In this document: one piece after another, positions 16,301-29,498 of the stretch
Position numbering within the stretch: the first letter of the stretch is position 1
Layout: each line of letters starts with the position of its first letter
Assembly: GCF_901709675.1 (NCBI RefSeq)
Contig: NC_051087.1
Location: 1,258,001 to 1,322,000 of the forward strand
Length of the DNA: 64,000 nt
Reading direction: 5' to 3'
From: Syngnathus acus
Taxonomy: Eukaryota > Chordata > Actinopteri > Syngnathiformes > Syngnathidae
Notes under the pieces: generated by a model
What the model was told of the DNA's origin: nothing
Seen by the model: only the letters and a program-made list of their open reading frames with translations
The model's database searches: none
Position numbers and translations under genes: made by a program

Positions 16301-19300
16301 CCTCGGAGACCGGGGTGAGGGTGGGAGCGGCGTGGCGCGAAGCGGACCTGAGAAGTCTCCCGGCTGCCGGCCGCTCTGGCCGAACTCCTGCAGCTGCGCC
16401 TGCTGGTTCATCTGCTCCTTTTGCAGGTTTTCGTACCAGTGGGTCACTTCTGCGCGCAGGTCTGCCACCTGATCGCTGGGGTACATCTCGATGGTCATCT
16501 GCTTGGAAGAAGACGGGAAAAAAATGTCTTCAATTAGTCGTCGTGACTTTGAACCCTTGAAATGTGAATGAAGAATGATGCCAGGTGACCTTGTCGGGAA
16601 GTCCGGCGGGCTGACAGACGATCCTGAGCGGCAACGATTGTTTGTCGCTGAGCGCCTTGAGGTGGCTGCCGATGCCCGTGCCCTCGATCTGCCACTGGCG
16701 CAGGTGGTAGGCGAACCTGCCAAAGGGAAGGAGGGGGGTGAGCGAGGAGGCACGGTGAGCGGGATTGTCCCTTTGGGTCCTACCTGCGCCTGAAGGCCTC
16801 CAGGTGCGTCTTGAGCATAAGCAGGCCCCTCTCGATGCTGGTCAGGCCCGACTGGGGGTCCTTCTCCAGGTTGGCCGACGCCATCAGCAGACTCTCCATG
16901 CACTTGCGGATAAACTCCTGCTCCTTCTCCAGGCCCGTCTTGCCCGCTGGAAACGCCATTAAGTAAGCGCCATCGGCACCAAACCCGAAGCGGCGCCAAT
17001 CCGACGACTACTGACCGTTGATGTAGTAGGAGTTGATGTACTGGATGGCGGCGCGGCTGATGTCGGCCGACTGAGCTCGGAGGGCGATGCCCCACAGCTG
17101 GTCCATGCCGCACAGCTGCAAGAGAGGATGCTGGTAAGCGGCGTGAGAAGATGGGTTGAGACCCGGACGGGCCGGGAAAGACCTCGCAGTTGGCGGCGTT
17201 GTCCAGTGCGCTGGTGGCCAGCCGGGCCAGGTTGCAAAGGTGCTGGAAGAGGTTCAAGCCCGTCATGCTGATGGTCTCCGGCTTCAGCTGAGGCATCTGG
17301 ACACACAAAAAAGATGTCATTCTCCACTTGGTTTAAAAAGAACACGTTGATCCAAAACGGGCAGAAGGTTTTCATGTCTGTCGGCAGGCTGGTACCTTCT
17401 CCAGGAAAAGGTGCTTGTAGGTCTCCATGCCCATGGCGTGCTGGTCCTTGCTGCGCACCTGGTTGAGGAACCAGTGCAGGGCGTCGTCGTAGCACTCGGC
17501 GTCCTCCACCAGGCAGTGCCACAGGATGTCCACCTGCTCCAGACTCAGTCCTGAACAACAAAAATAATCACTTTGAGGCGTGCATATCAAGAGAGCTAAA
17601 CCAGTGCAAGATCTTACTGAAGTGGTCTGGAGATCCCAGCGTGGAGAAAACGCACGTGAGGAACTGAAGGCGCACCTGCACCTCCGCACTGTGACTGTAC
17701 CTAAAATCAGGGCACAAAAAACGTTGGCGTTGAACCTGACGTTTCAACTTGCTGGTGTCATTTTCTTGAGCGGTGTGTGTCAAATGGGCAGACTCACAGC
17801 GCAAACTTGTGGCGTTGCTGCCGGACCTCCTGGATGTAGTGCTGGAGGTTGTCGAAGAACAGCTTCATCATGTGCAGCTCCTTCTCGGCCCACCTGACCC
17901 ACAAAAAAAACACGGCGGTTCTCAAATGTTTGACTGACAATTATAAAAATTAGAAAAAACGATGCTTGACATCAAATGATTGATTGGCCTTCACGCCTTA
18001 CTCACATGGTGATCCAGTGCGTGTCGTAGCTGGAGCCGAATTGCTGGAAGGTGCCGAAGAGCTTGGGGAGGAGCCTCAGCGAGACCACCACGGACCTGAG
18101 GGCACATGGGCGCTCCCGCTTAGCAGAGCTCACTGGCCCGCCTGAGGGCGGACGGCGGGTCGGGTGCTCACCGGTGGTGCGCCAGGTTGTCCAGGCAGCC
18201 CTCGATGAAGCGCATGCGGATCTGCCGGTCGGTGAACCAGCACACCAGCGAGCAGAGCAGCTTCTCGGCCTCGTTGATCAGACCCTCCGACAGGTGGCTC
18301 TGAAACGCGGACGAGCAAATGTTGGACGTAAAGTGTTGGGAAGAGAACGGGAAGTCCCCGATGCAGCAAAAAAAGTCAACGTACGGCGTCGTCGTCCTGC
18401 ACCAGGTCCCACAGCAGCGTGTTGCCCTTCTTGCAGACGTTGTCCAGGTTGACGTCGGCGACGGCGTGGCCGCCCGAGTGCTGATGCTTGTGCACGGCCG
18501 GCCCTGAAAGCCCAACGCAAAAGCTCTCAAAATTGAGGAAACGCTAGATTCGGCGAAAATCGACTGCAGCTAAGCAAGCCGGCTTTGAGAACTTGGCGCC
18601 GCACCTTGCACCAGGTGCTCGTGGTAGATGGACGCCAGGTTGGGGAGGTGCTGCTGCAGGTGTGAGCTGAGCTCGGCGTGCGAATTGATCTGGACCAGCT
18701 CTTCTTCGCAGCCCGACTCCTCGCCGTCAAAGTCGGCCATGTTCTTTTCCGACTTGGCGCTGACCTGCGAGCTGCTGCAGCTCACGTCGTCCGTGCTCAG
18801 CATGTCCTCCACCGTGGGCCTGCGCTCAGGAGGGAAAAAAACCCGTAAAAGACCAAAATGGCAGACGAAAGCACACGCAGACCAAACTTAAAAAAATAAA
18901 TAAAAACTTAGACCAAGCGGCTGCGGTTGAGGGCGGTGACGACGACTTACCCATCGTGATGGTGGTTATGATGATGATGATGGTGGTGGTGATGATGATG
19001 CTGGGGGCCAATGAAGCGCCGGCAGTTGAAGATTTCCCCGCCCATGGCCTCGCCCAGGAAGTTGGCGGGCCGGGCCACGCAGGATGGATCCTGAGGCCCG
19101 GCCCCTCCCTGGCGGGGACTGACGTCAGGCACCTGGGAGGTCTGCGCGGACGAGGACGCCACGCACGTGTCCATCATCCGCATACGATTCTCCAGGGAGG
19201 TGGACGCAGCGGCGGCGGCAGCAGCCATGATGGCGGACGTCTCCGGGCTGAAGGGGAGGACCTTGGCTTTTGCGCCGTCGCTCAGAGCCTCGCCCGCTTT

Positions 19301-22300
19301 CCTCTTGCGTGACTCCCCTTGGTCCCGGGGGTCCTTCTGTCAGACGGGGGCCGCAAGTCAGTCATGTGATTGCAACCAATCGGATAGGATTATTGATTCC
19401 TTAGTAACATTCTTCCCACCTCCGCCTTGTGCGACCTGCTGTCAGCAGACACCTCTTCTTCCTCGTCCTCCTCTTCATCATCATCGTCGTCCTCCTCGTC
19501 CTCCTCCTCGTCTTCCTCATCGTCGTCGTCGTCATCTTCCTCGTCCTCATCCTCCTTCAGGGCCTCGCTGTCGGCCATGTCGTCCGAGTGGACGTTGCTG
19601 GCGGGGCTGCCGGCCGACTGGCTGGCTCCGCTGGAGGCCACCTCGTTGCTGGAGGCGTCGCTGCGGCCGCTGGTGCTGCCCGGCCCGCTGCTGCCTTCCT
19701 CGGCGCTGTTGGCCGTCTCGTCCGAGCTGCCCTGCATCGACTCCTGACAAACATTTAAAAATAAAATAAAAACAACTGTAGAAATGCCAATGAGGTATTT
19801 TGAGGATATTTAGAATCGGCGTACAAACCTCGGTGTCGGAAAGCCGATGCTGTCCGCGCTTGCCGCCCGACATCATCTGCTCGTCCATGTCGCTGCCGGC
19901 GCTGCGCTGCGTGTCGCTGCTGTCGGGGCTGGCGGCCGGAGAGCCTGAGCGACAAAGGTCACGCACCGCAATGACGGAAATGGAACCAAACTGTTGTCGT
20001 GGGCACGGCACTCACCCTTCTTGTTGCCCACGGCCATGTTGGTGTTGAGCAGCGAGGCGAAGGAGCTCTGCTTGGACACCTGGGCTTTGGCGGCCAGGGC
20101 GTTGTTCCACAGAGCCTTGATGAGCATGGAGGCCAAGTAGAGCGTCTGCAAAGCCACCACAGCGTCAAATCCAGATACAAGCAGTCAATCCGGGACGGCT
20201 GTCAAGATGTGACGCTTTGGAGTACCTGTTCGGTGTGCGCGCTGGGGTGCAGACCCGAGACCAAGTTGAGGACGTGGCGAAGGGGCGCCGGGTCCAAGTT
20301 CTTGATGAGGGAAGGGAAAAGGTCGTGGATGTAGCGGCTGCAGTGCTTCAGCTGGGACAGGAGGGAGATGTCGTTGACAAACAGCAAATGAAGAAAAAAA
20401 ACGGATTCACCCGCATAGAGTGAACAGCAGAGGGCGCTGTTTCACTTTTCAGACCAGCTCACGCTGGTTATTTGATAGCGTTTGCATTTGATGCATCACT
20501 TGTCCACTGGATCTTTTGGACAATTTGGAACCCCAGCGCCGAGGTTTCTACCTGAGCCGCGGCCCAAATGCAGTCCACGTGCTGCGTGCTGAGTCGGCCT
20601 TCCGCAGCCAGGAAGTTAAGGATCACTTGGCACTGTTTGATGATCTGAAGAAAAGCACAATAAGACAAGACGTGGGCCTTGGGAACATTTCCAGCCGACG
20701 GTGCGAATCTTGCTCCGCTCGCACCTCAATGTGCAAATTGGGTCCAAAAAGGTGCTCGATCACGCTGTTGTGTATCAACCAGTCGGCCAGATCCTTGGCG
20801 ATCGACCTGAAACCAAAACGCACGCATTGATGACAACTGGGTACAAATCGACACACAATAACGCACACGCATTACTTACGTTTCAGTGTCGGACACGAGA
20901 GACTCGTTGTTGCAGACGTCGTTAAAAGTGTGCAGCTGGTTCTGAAGGGGAGAACATTTTTCATTAGAACAATTCAAGGAGGAAACCAAAAAAGGGGGGC
21001 GGGGTTTTAAGGCGACTGACAGTGATCTGACTGAGTCCGGCCAGCCTCATGGTGAGCGTGGGCGACATGAAGTACTTGTAGGCCAGGTCCAGGCTCTCCT
21101 TGTCGAAGCACAGCGCGCTGTCCAGGGGCTCCTTCACCGTGCTCCACATCAGGTCGGCCATGTTGCGCGCCGCGCTCTGACGCAGGTCCTGGTCCGAGAG
21201 CTGGCACAGGTACCTGAGCGGACGAGACACGTTTGGATTCCCGTTTAACGTTTTCATGGGCCTGAACCCGTACTCAACAAAGTGCTAGCGTCGCTTTAAA
21301 AAAAAAAAAAAAAACCGCTAACAATGTCGGTTCTTTGCTCGCCGGCCTGCCTCTTCCCGGGTCATGCGAGGAGAGGCTTGCCGGCGGCCAGGAAACGGTC
21401 GCTATGGTAACAACGGGCCTACCTAGCAACAAGCGCACGGTGTGCCGGGATGCGGAGGAGTGGGGCGTTTTAAAAAAATAAATAAATGGGTGCACTCACC
21501 GTATGACGTAGGAGCGGAAGGGGATGATGTGCTGCATGACGGCCGGAATGTGAAGCCATATCCGGATCTGAGGCCGCACGCACGCACACACACACAAGGA
21601 GCAAAATTAGAACCGGGCGAGTCATCCTACGTCCCGTCCTAACTCACGTTCGACACGATGCTGATGAAAGCGTGCGCGATGGGGAAGGGGAGGCTGTCGG
21701 GCGTGGCGGCCTGGAAACATTCCTTCATCAGAGAGAGGCCGTGCTTGCCGCAGAAGAGGCAAACGTAGCGCAGAAGGTGCAAAGGAACCTCCACGTCCTG
21801 AAAAGCACAAGAAGGACTTCTGTGAAGAGTCACCCATGTTGGTTTTGTCCCCTCTGTCCTCGCTTGACTGAATTATGAACACTTTACTTTTGTGCTTGTC
21901 AAAGGGTGTTTAGCTTACATTCATGTCACAAAAGGAGCCCAGGATGCTGCTCTCGTGAGCAGGTATGTCCTGGAAAAGGAAAAAAAAAAGGACAAGTCAT
22001 CCTTTTAGTCGCCATCACGAGGGAATCCGCTCAATCTACGCGACATGCATTGGAACAGCAGACAAGACCTTCTTTATTCCAGGAGCTCAAATGGGAAATT
22101 ACAGTAGATTCAGTAAATGCATTGGGGGTGGGGTACCTACTTTATTTTCTACATTCCAAATCATTTTCATCATGATGTGTGTGTGTGATTGCGCATGTTC
22201 ACCTCGATGGTGGGGTGCGTGTTGTGTTTGTAAGCCGTGTAGAGCGGGAACTGGATCTGGAAGATCTTGGCGGCGCACAGCAGCAGCTTCTCTCGCTCGT

Positions 22301-24514
22301 CCGTGCTCCACGAGCTGAATGCGTCAAGCTCGCCGCCATCGCCGCCGTCCTCCTCCTCATCGTCGTCGTCCTCCTCCTCCTCCTCCTCGGCCTGCTTCCG
22401 GTTCAGGTCGGCGCCCGGGGACTGGGCGTCCTCCTCCTCCGCCGAGTCCCGCTCCACGTTGACGGGCTCGTCTTCGCCGGGCGAGGCCGGCCGGCGGGGG
22501 CCCCGTTGGTCGCAGTCAGCGGCCCCCTCAGGGGCCCGCAGGCGGCACAGGCGGTCCCTGAGGCCGGCGATCTGTCCCACCACCAGGTTGATGAGCGCGT
22601 ACACCAGCTGGTTGAAGACCTCCAGGTGCTTGTACTCCTTGAAGCAGCACAGACATTGTCTGCCGAGCAAAAAAGCCAGGCCGTCCGTCAGTCATCGCCA
22701 CGGCAGCAACGACAACAATTCAGCTCACCTCTGCGTCCACGAGCTGATGTGAGCCAATACTCGCAGCGCATGTTCCTTCTTCAGCTGGAAGCCGCCCTCG
22801 CTGCCGCCATCCGCGTCCGAAACTGAGGAGCGAGCGCAACGCCGCAAATGAAACAAAATGTTCAAGCCTGAAATGTTGACTAATGACAATTTGTGGGGGA
22901 TGTTTGGAGCACGTTGTCATCGCCATTCATTCATGAACGGGGCGTCACCGAGAGAAGCAGATAAAGATTTTGCAGGGTTGGGGGTTGTCAAAAGGTTGTA
23001 AACCAGGTTTTTGTTTCTGGTGCCGAAGCGCAAGCGTGTGCTGCTGCCGCAGCAAGTCTGGGTTCAAAGGTCGGCGGCACACGACATACGGAGCTGCCGG
23101 TCGACCGGAAACGCACAGCCGACAACGCTCCCCCGCAACAGTAACTCAACTTTTGAAACGTCAGCAACATTTTAGGGTATCACACACCTCATTACTCTTA
23201 TTTATTCATTGTTTGTGCCTCCTTGTTTTTATTTTTTGTGTTGTTTACTTGTATGTATATTGTGTACTATGTCTTGTCACCGTGGGATAGTGGGAACGTA
23301 ATTTCGATTTCTTTGTGTCTTGGCCTGTGAAGAAATTGACAATAAAGCAGACTGACTTTTTGACTCATAATAATCAATCAATAAAATACACCAAAAAAAA
23401 ACAAACGTGAAAAGATTCCTATTTTGATTTTCATTTGGCTTGTCGCCCCCAAAACAAAACCTCACGACAGGCATGGAGTTGGGGAAAAAGGTTCAAATTT
23501 GAGAGCTAGCTTTGCGTGTTGTGCTTTGATAGCTTTGCAGATGCCACACGTTCTTTGTTGTTTTTTGAACCTGTCAACTCCATTGAAAAGAAAATGGAAA
23601 AGTACAGTGAGAATGCTCTTGAACTGCACAACCATGTCATGTTTGATTTAAAACGGATTTGTCCAGTCTTGATCTCGGATGTCGCGGTATTGAGCACAAC
23701 ACGAGTTAGTTGACACTTTAACGTAACTATTCCTCTCTTTTGTTGTCTATTCCAGTCGCTCTCACGCGTAGGCCATAGCAGACATTGTCCCCAGCTCGCA
23801 ATTTTCGAGTAAATCCGACCGCAAAAAAAACACTCGATCCCAACATCCGCTGGCGATGAGGTGGTTATTAGGAGAACAAATAAAAAGAGACACGCTCAGG
23901 GAGCAAAGTTGGACGGTGCTAGTGTTAGCTGAGCTAACGGCTACGACGATTGACTAGTTTTGCCAAACGAGACTAGCAGGAGGGTAGAAACGACAGTGAC
24001 TTGGACAAAAGTCACGACCAGATGACACGAGTCCATCTTGTTCGGGATTGTCAGTGTGGCCAAAACAAAACATGCAAAGTCGCTCGAGCTGACAAACATC
24101 AAACAAGGTGGCTAGCAGGCCTAGCTTATCGAGCTAACTTTCCCTGTCGCTTATATTTTTCTGCAAGACTTTTCCAGGACATTTTCACGCCCTTGTGGAG
24201 GTAACCGTCGACAACTGGCTGACTAGCCAGGGACGACTGTCGACGACTTGGCGGACGGACTGACGGATATACAAGGCCCCAAACTGCCTGACAATATGAG
24301 CCGACAAATGTGACAATTGGACACCAATGGATTGAATGATGGCACCCGACACGATCCCAAATGAGGTGTGGGGGGGCAAGTTGCAAAGAGCTAACGTTAG
24401 CCAGCAAGCTAACGTTGATTGTGTGTGTGCGTGTTGTGTGTGTTACTAGCCGAGCAGGTTGCCCTCCTCACTTTCGTTCAGAACCTCCACCAGCTCGGCG
24501 CAGTTTTCACACAT
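4409..24514 (-). CDS. usp34: Ubiquitin carboxyl-terminal hydrolase 34 (USP34)
   Basis: Very large deubiquitinase of the USP family; mammalian USP34 stabilises axin in Wnt signalling and acts in DNA-damage responses (family knowledge). Coding starts at 24514 with MCENCAELVEVLNE (exon 1, 43 bases, GTGAGG donor); exon 2 (ISDADGGSEGG...) is at about 22823-22733. Recognisable human-like blocks follow in order: QCLCCFKEYKHLEVFNQ near 22.65 kb, NMADLMWSTVKEPLD near 21.15 kb, a poly-His run near 19.0 kb, LSLEQVDILWHCLVED near 17.5 kb. The catalytic core has the Cys box GLTNLGATCYLAST near 12.7 kb, the His box GTADGGHYYSFIRD near 11.36 kb and FNDAEVKPFDSA near 11.2 kb, so all active-site boxes are intact. 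The rest is helical repeat, ending in an acidic, Ser/Pro-rich tail (4.94-4.41 kb). There are dozens of exons with introns mostly near 100 bp. No frameshift was seen in the blocks inspected. Exon-by-exon boundaries were not all checked. Confidence 0.95.
10041..10072. repeat. (TG)n microsatellite beside a usp34 splice donor
   Basis: A TG run on the plus strand, read as (CA)n in the usp34 transcript. It starts only a few bases after a 5' splice site (exon end GCTTGTGAG/GTGCGC). CA-rich RNA next to donors is a known hnRNP L binding context. Confidence 0.85.
10271..10316. repeat. (GT)n microsatellite in a usp34 intron
   Basis: An uninterrupted GT run of about 46 bases on the plus strand within an intron of usp34. 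It gives spurious Cys/Val and His/Thr reading frames on the two strands. Confidence 0.95.
18950..19010 (-). other. Poly-histidine run within USP34
   Basis: The usp34 coding sequence reads IGPQ, eleven His, Asn, three His and then DG, encoded by mixed CAT and CAC codons. A His run at the same position, after IGPQ, is known in mammalian USP34, so the tract is conserved. The mixed codon use argues against a recent triplet slippage. Confidence 0.85.
19430..19570 (-). other. Long acidic (Asp/Glu) tract within USP34
   Basis: About 45 almost uninterrupted Asp and Glu residues lie between ADSEALKEDEDE and VSADSRSHKAE in the usp34 reading frame. From memory the mammalian protein has a much shorter acidic stretch at this point. 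The tract uses interspersed GAC, GAT, GAG and GAA codons. Confidence 0.8.
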
Positions 24515-25703
24515 CGTTGGCGCAGAGGACGGCTCGAGTGCTCCGCGTCAAACCATCCTCCGGACGGGGGGAAGGAAGGCGGCTGGACGGCTGACGGCCG
24601 GGGCTGGCCTTTGACTTCCAGGCTGCTGCTTGGGCTCCCAAATAGAAGCCAACGAAGGGCCCCTCGCGGAGGCTACAGCGATCGGCGGGCCGACCGGAGC
24701 ACGGAGCTTGTTGGCGAGCAAGCGGTCGACGTTGGCATCCGAGCGACAGAAGAGAAACAAACGGCGGCCGAGCGAAGCCGACTGAAGCCGAGTCACTTTG
24801 CAGGCGGCTGGACGTTCGTTAGGAGAGTGGACATGGCCGCCATGTTTAAAACTAGGAGGAGGGAGGGGCGGGGGCTTATAGTTGACGCAGCCTGCGCTGC
24901 TCTTCGGCCTTTTCCGACACTTTCCGGCGGTCTCCGGCGAACTCGTGTGCAGCACGTTGGGCTTTCCCGAGATGTCGCGAGATTCGACCGTAACGTCGTC
25001 AGTTTCGCAAATGAAAAAGTATGATTATTAAAAAAAAATACAAATATGAAATTTCATACCTGTTAAAAACTGTAAAAACAAAAACGTACAGTTTTCTCTA
25101 AAAGTTTATTTTTAAGATTCGCTTTTCGGTGCTGAGGCTTGGCACCGTGTTGGTGAATCAATGGCGCTCTCTGCTGTACTAGGAAAAGCATTGCAGCTCA
25201 GCGGAATCAACAAAGGCAAAACAGCATTTGCATCAGTTTCAAGAGCGATTTCAACCTCTTTTTGCCCAGAAAATCAAGTGAAAAGAAATACAGTTGAGGT
25301 CGAGTTATGTACTCATACTGATTTAATATGAGAACCCCAAAACATCACAGAAGCCCTGCGAGAGACTTGCTGAATTGCTATTTCATGCTTTCAGGTGAAA
25401 ATTCCATTGGCAATAAAAAAGGTGTTTAAATCAAATGTTGAATTATGGATAAAATGATCAATTAAGTTTAGGGGAAATTATGTCACACATTTCAATCAAA
25501 TTCACCACAGCACTACATTAAGAGTGGTACAAAGTTAAGACTGATAATTCATTGATTTATCTTTTTATTGAGAAAATGTGCTTCTTTGCAGGTGACCTCT
25601 TGGTGGCCTTAATCGCGTGAAGATGTCGTACCGTGGGATTTGGTTCTGGTTACATCATCGCGAACGGCTCGCATTCTCGCCACGGTGCACTTTGCGCCGA
25701 GCG
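24515..25703 (-). promoter_or_regulatory. usp34 promoter/5'UTR and gap to fam161a
   Basis: GC-rich sequence from about 24.5 to 25.0 kb should hold the TATA-less usp34 promoter and 5'UTR. From about 25.0 to 25.6 kb the DNA is AT-rich and non-coding, and includes the 3'UTR of fam161a. No repeat family was recognised. Confidence 0.45.
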
Positions 25704-28700
25704 CTAAGCCAGTTCCTCGTCGTCGTGCTTCTCATCCTTAGCCTCCTCTACGTCCCTCTGGTGGTCGTCCTGTTTCTCATCCTCAGCCTCCTCCGCGTCC
25801 CTCCGGTGGTCGTCGTCGTCCGAGTAATGACCGGCGTCCTCGCTGCCATCAGGCGAAGCCTTGTCGCTGTCCTCCTGGTCTTGGTTGTCTAGGAAGATCT
25901 TCCGGTAGTGGACGGGCAACAGGGCGCCGTCCTCCGACTCCGAAGGCTCGCTGGCCAAAACGAGAGAAGACATCGACGTTTCGTCATCTCTAGGAGGGCC
26001 GAGTAATCCCTTGTGCTAATTGTCAAGGAGCAGTTACCGTGTGGCGTCAGCGCCAGTGCGTGCCGCCACAGCCGCCGCCTTTCTGCTGAGGAATTCCTCG
26101 CTCAGGTGGACTCGGTGCAACGTGTCAGCAAAACGCTTCTGTGCCGCCTGCTTGGCGTTCTTCTGTTGTAGTGACAGAGAACATCTTCAGAATCGCAAGG
26201 AGGAGGAATTCGGTATAGATGGAGACAGGGACAAGTTGACAACCAAGCTAAGAACGTGCTAATTTGCTATTTTATCTCTCTACATGTGTTGCCCCACCGT
26301 TTGTGTTCATATGTTTCTTACAGCATTCTATGACCGCAACCACTAATGCTATCTGTTAGCCTGTCAATGAAGTTTTCTATTATGTGTTAGCATTAAGCTA
26401 GCGGGGGCAAAGTCAGGTCACTGTGCTCTCACGGCACCTTGTATTTGGTGCGTACAAATGTGGGGAATTGTTTTTAAGACATGTGACTTGTCGTGTACCT
26501 GGGCAACCTGCTCCAGCAGCAGCGGTCTGCTTTTCACGCGCTCCTCCATCTCCTTGATCTCCTGCTGATATTCCCTCCTGCGCTGGCGGTCTTGTTTCCT
26601 ACGAGAAGCACACAAACATTCCCAAAGTGGGATTTTTGTCACCACACGCTTCCGAGTCCGTATTTCCTGCTTTCTGACATCTCTGAGGTGGGACGGCAGC
26701 TTGAAGTAAAAAAAAAAAAAAAAAAAAAAAGTGCCGCTTTGTCTGGCGCCTCTCACCTGAACTCTTGGAGTTTGTTGCCGTGCGTGTGCGTGAGCGCCAG
26801 GTGCGGGTCGATGGCGCTGGCCCGCTTTTGCACCAGCTTCTGCAGCGTTTTCTCACGCTCCTTCTGCCTCTCCGTCCAGCGTGCCTCCTCCTGTTCAGCC
26901 CTCCTCCTGCGCTCCAGGGCCTGCCTGCTCACACAGTCACACCGGCTTTGTCCACCATTTCCTCTAAATGTAGTCGCCCCCCCATGTTGTCAATGACTTA
27001 CTAGATGAACTTCTGTGAAGGATCTACATGGGCTTCTGGAGGGGGGGGGGGGTCCTCGAAAGGAAACTCAGTCACTAGCAAGGTGGCTAAGGAGGCTATG
27101 CCTTGGGAAGGAAGAGGAGGCGAGGGATCTGCCTCCGGGGTACCTCACGGCCTGGTGTCGCTTCTTGGTGGCGTCCGTGTCCTTGGCGGGAAGGAGCTCC
27201 ACGCTCCCCGACAGGGACGAGCAGAGGCTGGAGTCGGGCGTGCCGGAGCGCCGGACGCGCGGCCAGCGAGGTGCCGTCAGGCCGCCGCACTCCTTCTCCT
27301 CCTTCAGCTGACGCTGCGAAGGGATGCAGGCCGTCCTCAGTTGAAAGGGCTCGCACGCGGTGGTGGGCTTCACCTCTTTGGTCTGCTCCATGCGCTTCTG
27401 GAAGCGCTTGAAGGTGACGTCAAAGTCGGGCACGTCCTTGTTGACCAGCGGGCGGTGGCTGAAGGTCTGAGCCTGCTCTCTGCACCTCTTGCTCTCCGCC
27501 AGCCTTTTGCTGAGCGTGCTGGGAGGGGCCGAGGCGCTGCGGAGCATTTCCTGGGCTCTCATTTGCTTCTTGATGGATCGGTACAGCTGCTCCTCCTTCC
27601 TCTGATCGCCCGCCGCCGACACCGACTTGGGCACCGGCTTGGCCTTGAAGGGCTTGGGCCGCTCCGACTGGCCGGGCGGCTGCTGCTGCTGCTGCTGCTG
27701 CTGCTCCTTCTTCAGGCGTTCCCTCTCCAGGAAGCTGAAAGGCTAAGAGACAGACCCCGCGGGGAACACGAATGAGGTATCTAAATCATACATCAGAAAT
27801 AATGATTTGATAATCCATTAGTTTTCGATGAATCGTTTCTACACGGTAAAACGAGAGAGCCTCGTAACCTTTGTCTTGAGGTGGCGGTTGTCGGGCATGC
27901 TGCGACGAGGTTCCCGCCGGCGCTCCTGGAGCTCCTGGTAAAGCGGCAGGTGGACGTGCGCCGGCACGGGGCTGGCGCGGAACTTGTTGCGGCACTCGGC
28001 CATCTCCTCCAGCTCCCGTCTCAGCCGTGCGTTCTCCAGCTCCACCTCGGCGCGCGTCTGGATGCCGCGCCGCCGCCGCTCGGCCTCGCGCTGCCGCCGC
28101 TCGGCCTCGCGCAGCGTCATCTGGAAGGGCCTGGGGACGGTCACGCCGGGGACCCTTCGCCGAAGCCGGAAGCAGTCGCGCTCTCCCGGCAGCGACGTGG
28201 ACAGCTGGCGGCTTCGAGGCGATAGCTTGAAGTCGGTCCACATGTTCTGGGTGAATTTTTTGGGGCAGAACAGCAGGCCTTTCTCCACGTCAGAACCCGA
28301 GGCGTCGTCCGACGTAGACGACGCGCCCGAAGCTCTCCGGAGCTCGACGGCCGAGTGAGACTTCCTCAGATCCTGAAATGCGCCTGGCCCGTGTTGTTGC
28401 GTGTCGGGTGCAGCCAAGGCGTGTAGCTGCAGCTTGTGGTGGTACATGCTCTCCAGCTCGGCCATGGTGCGCAGGTGAGCCTTTTTCAACTCCTCCAACT
28501 TGCTGTAGTACTCCTCGTTGGAGAAGAAAATGCCGGTGGGTGCCGACTGGGCCACGGCCTTCTGGTCGCGCATGTCTCCGCCCGCCACCTGGAGTGAGTG
28601 GGCAGACAGAACGAGCTTAAAACAAAAGCGCACTAAGTTTAAGCCTATTAGGGCTGAGTATGGAGGGAGGCCCACCCAGGGCGGCTTAACGTGGCGGCGT

Positions 28701-29498
28701 CAAGTCGCCTCCAGACGCCCGGCGTGACAAGGCAGGGTGTGGGAGGACAACAAGGATGGAGGATTAGCAGCAACATTGCCTACAGAATGACGTCTAATCT
28801 CGCCCACGAATAGACAAAGTGTTCCCATCGGCACGATGACGTTTATTTTGGTCCAACCCTAAACGTGTGCTCCACGCTTACTAAATAAACGTTTGAAAGC
28901 AAAACGGTTCTAAATGACTAAATGTATTTCAAAGTTGAATACAAGTCAACTGTGATGTACAATTGCAGTAGTGGAAAAAACAAGTTGAAGCCAATGCAAC
29001 ATTTTGTGCACTTCATCTCAGCCTGCAACTAACAATTATTTGAATAAGCAAGGGCCCCAAAATAGAACCCTGTGGAACGCCATGCCCTAAAAGTACAGTT
29101 AGTCAGATAGCAAAATTATAATAAATATACCTTCATTGTAAAGCAATAATACAATAATTGTTATTGCAGAATGTTGACGTTACATAGACATTGGAGTACA
29201 AGGAGAAACTTCTAAGGTGCTCCATGAAAGACAAAGTACAAGTTGACGTGATAGTGGGAAAGTCGCATTTCATGCGGAGCGCGGCGGGCGGCAATTTTGC
29301 TCGACTCTTTCTTTACCTTACCTCGTCCTCCTTCTCTTGCTCCTGCTGGTAGCCGTCGCGGTTGTCCGCGTGAGTCGTGGCCGAGTCGGGCGTCTCTTTG
29401 TTCCGTTCGTAGGAGGCCAGCGGTACCCTGGTGTGCGGGTCCACCGGCCGCTTAAGACACGACGTCACCAGCACATTGTTCCAGTGCGCGTTGGCCAT
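25704..29498 (-). CDS. fam161a: FAM161 centrosomal protein A (FAM161A)
   Basis: Microtubule-binding centrosome/ciliary protein, linked to retinitis pigmentosa in human (family knowledge). Exon 1 (29498..29322, 59 codons) starts at MANAHWNNVLV. Exon 2 (28588..27869) includes SNEEYYSKLEELKKAHLRTM and a Glu/Arg-rich coiled coil. Exon 3 (27742..27144) begins PFSFLERERLKKE, then an 8-Gln run, then the conserved UPF0564 region (KPFKAKPVPKSV, RSIKKQMRAQEMLRSASAPP, PDFDVTFKRFQKRMEQTKEV). Further exons near 26.93-26.76, 26.6-26.5 and 26.17-26.04 kb carry a charged coiled coil. The last coding exon ends in an acidic tail with two diverged repeats of an Asp/Glu/His-rich segment. The order is typical of FAM161A rather than FAM161B. 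The tail repeats may be lineage-specific. Confidence 0.92.
27685..27712 (-). repeat. CAG repeat encoding poly-Gln in FAM161A
   Basis: Eight consecutive CAG codons follow LKKE in exon 3 of fam161a. The pure triplet composition makes this site prone to length variation. Confidence 0.9.
28589..29321 (-). other. fam161a intron 1
   Basis: This 733-base intron is the longest in the gene. A stretch near 29046-29090 (gggccccaaaatagaaccct) resembles a degenerate fish interspersed-repeat segment also seen near 48550. No open reading frame of interest was seen. Confidence 0.6.

Noticed and set aside
22267-22826. Plus-strand poly-Ser/poly-Leu frames opposite usp34
   Set aside because: Antisense of the Asp/Glu-rich usp34 coding exon.
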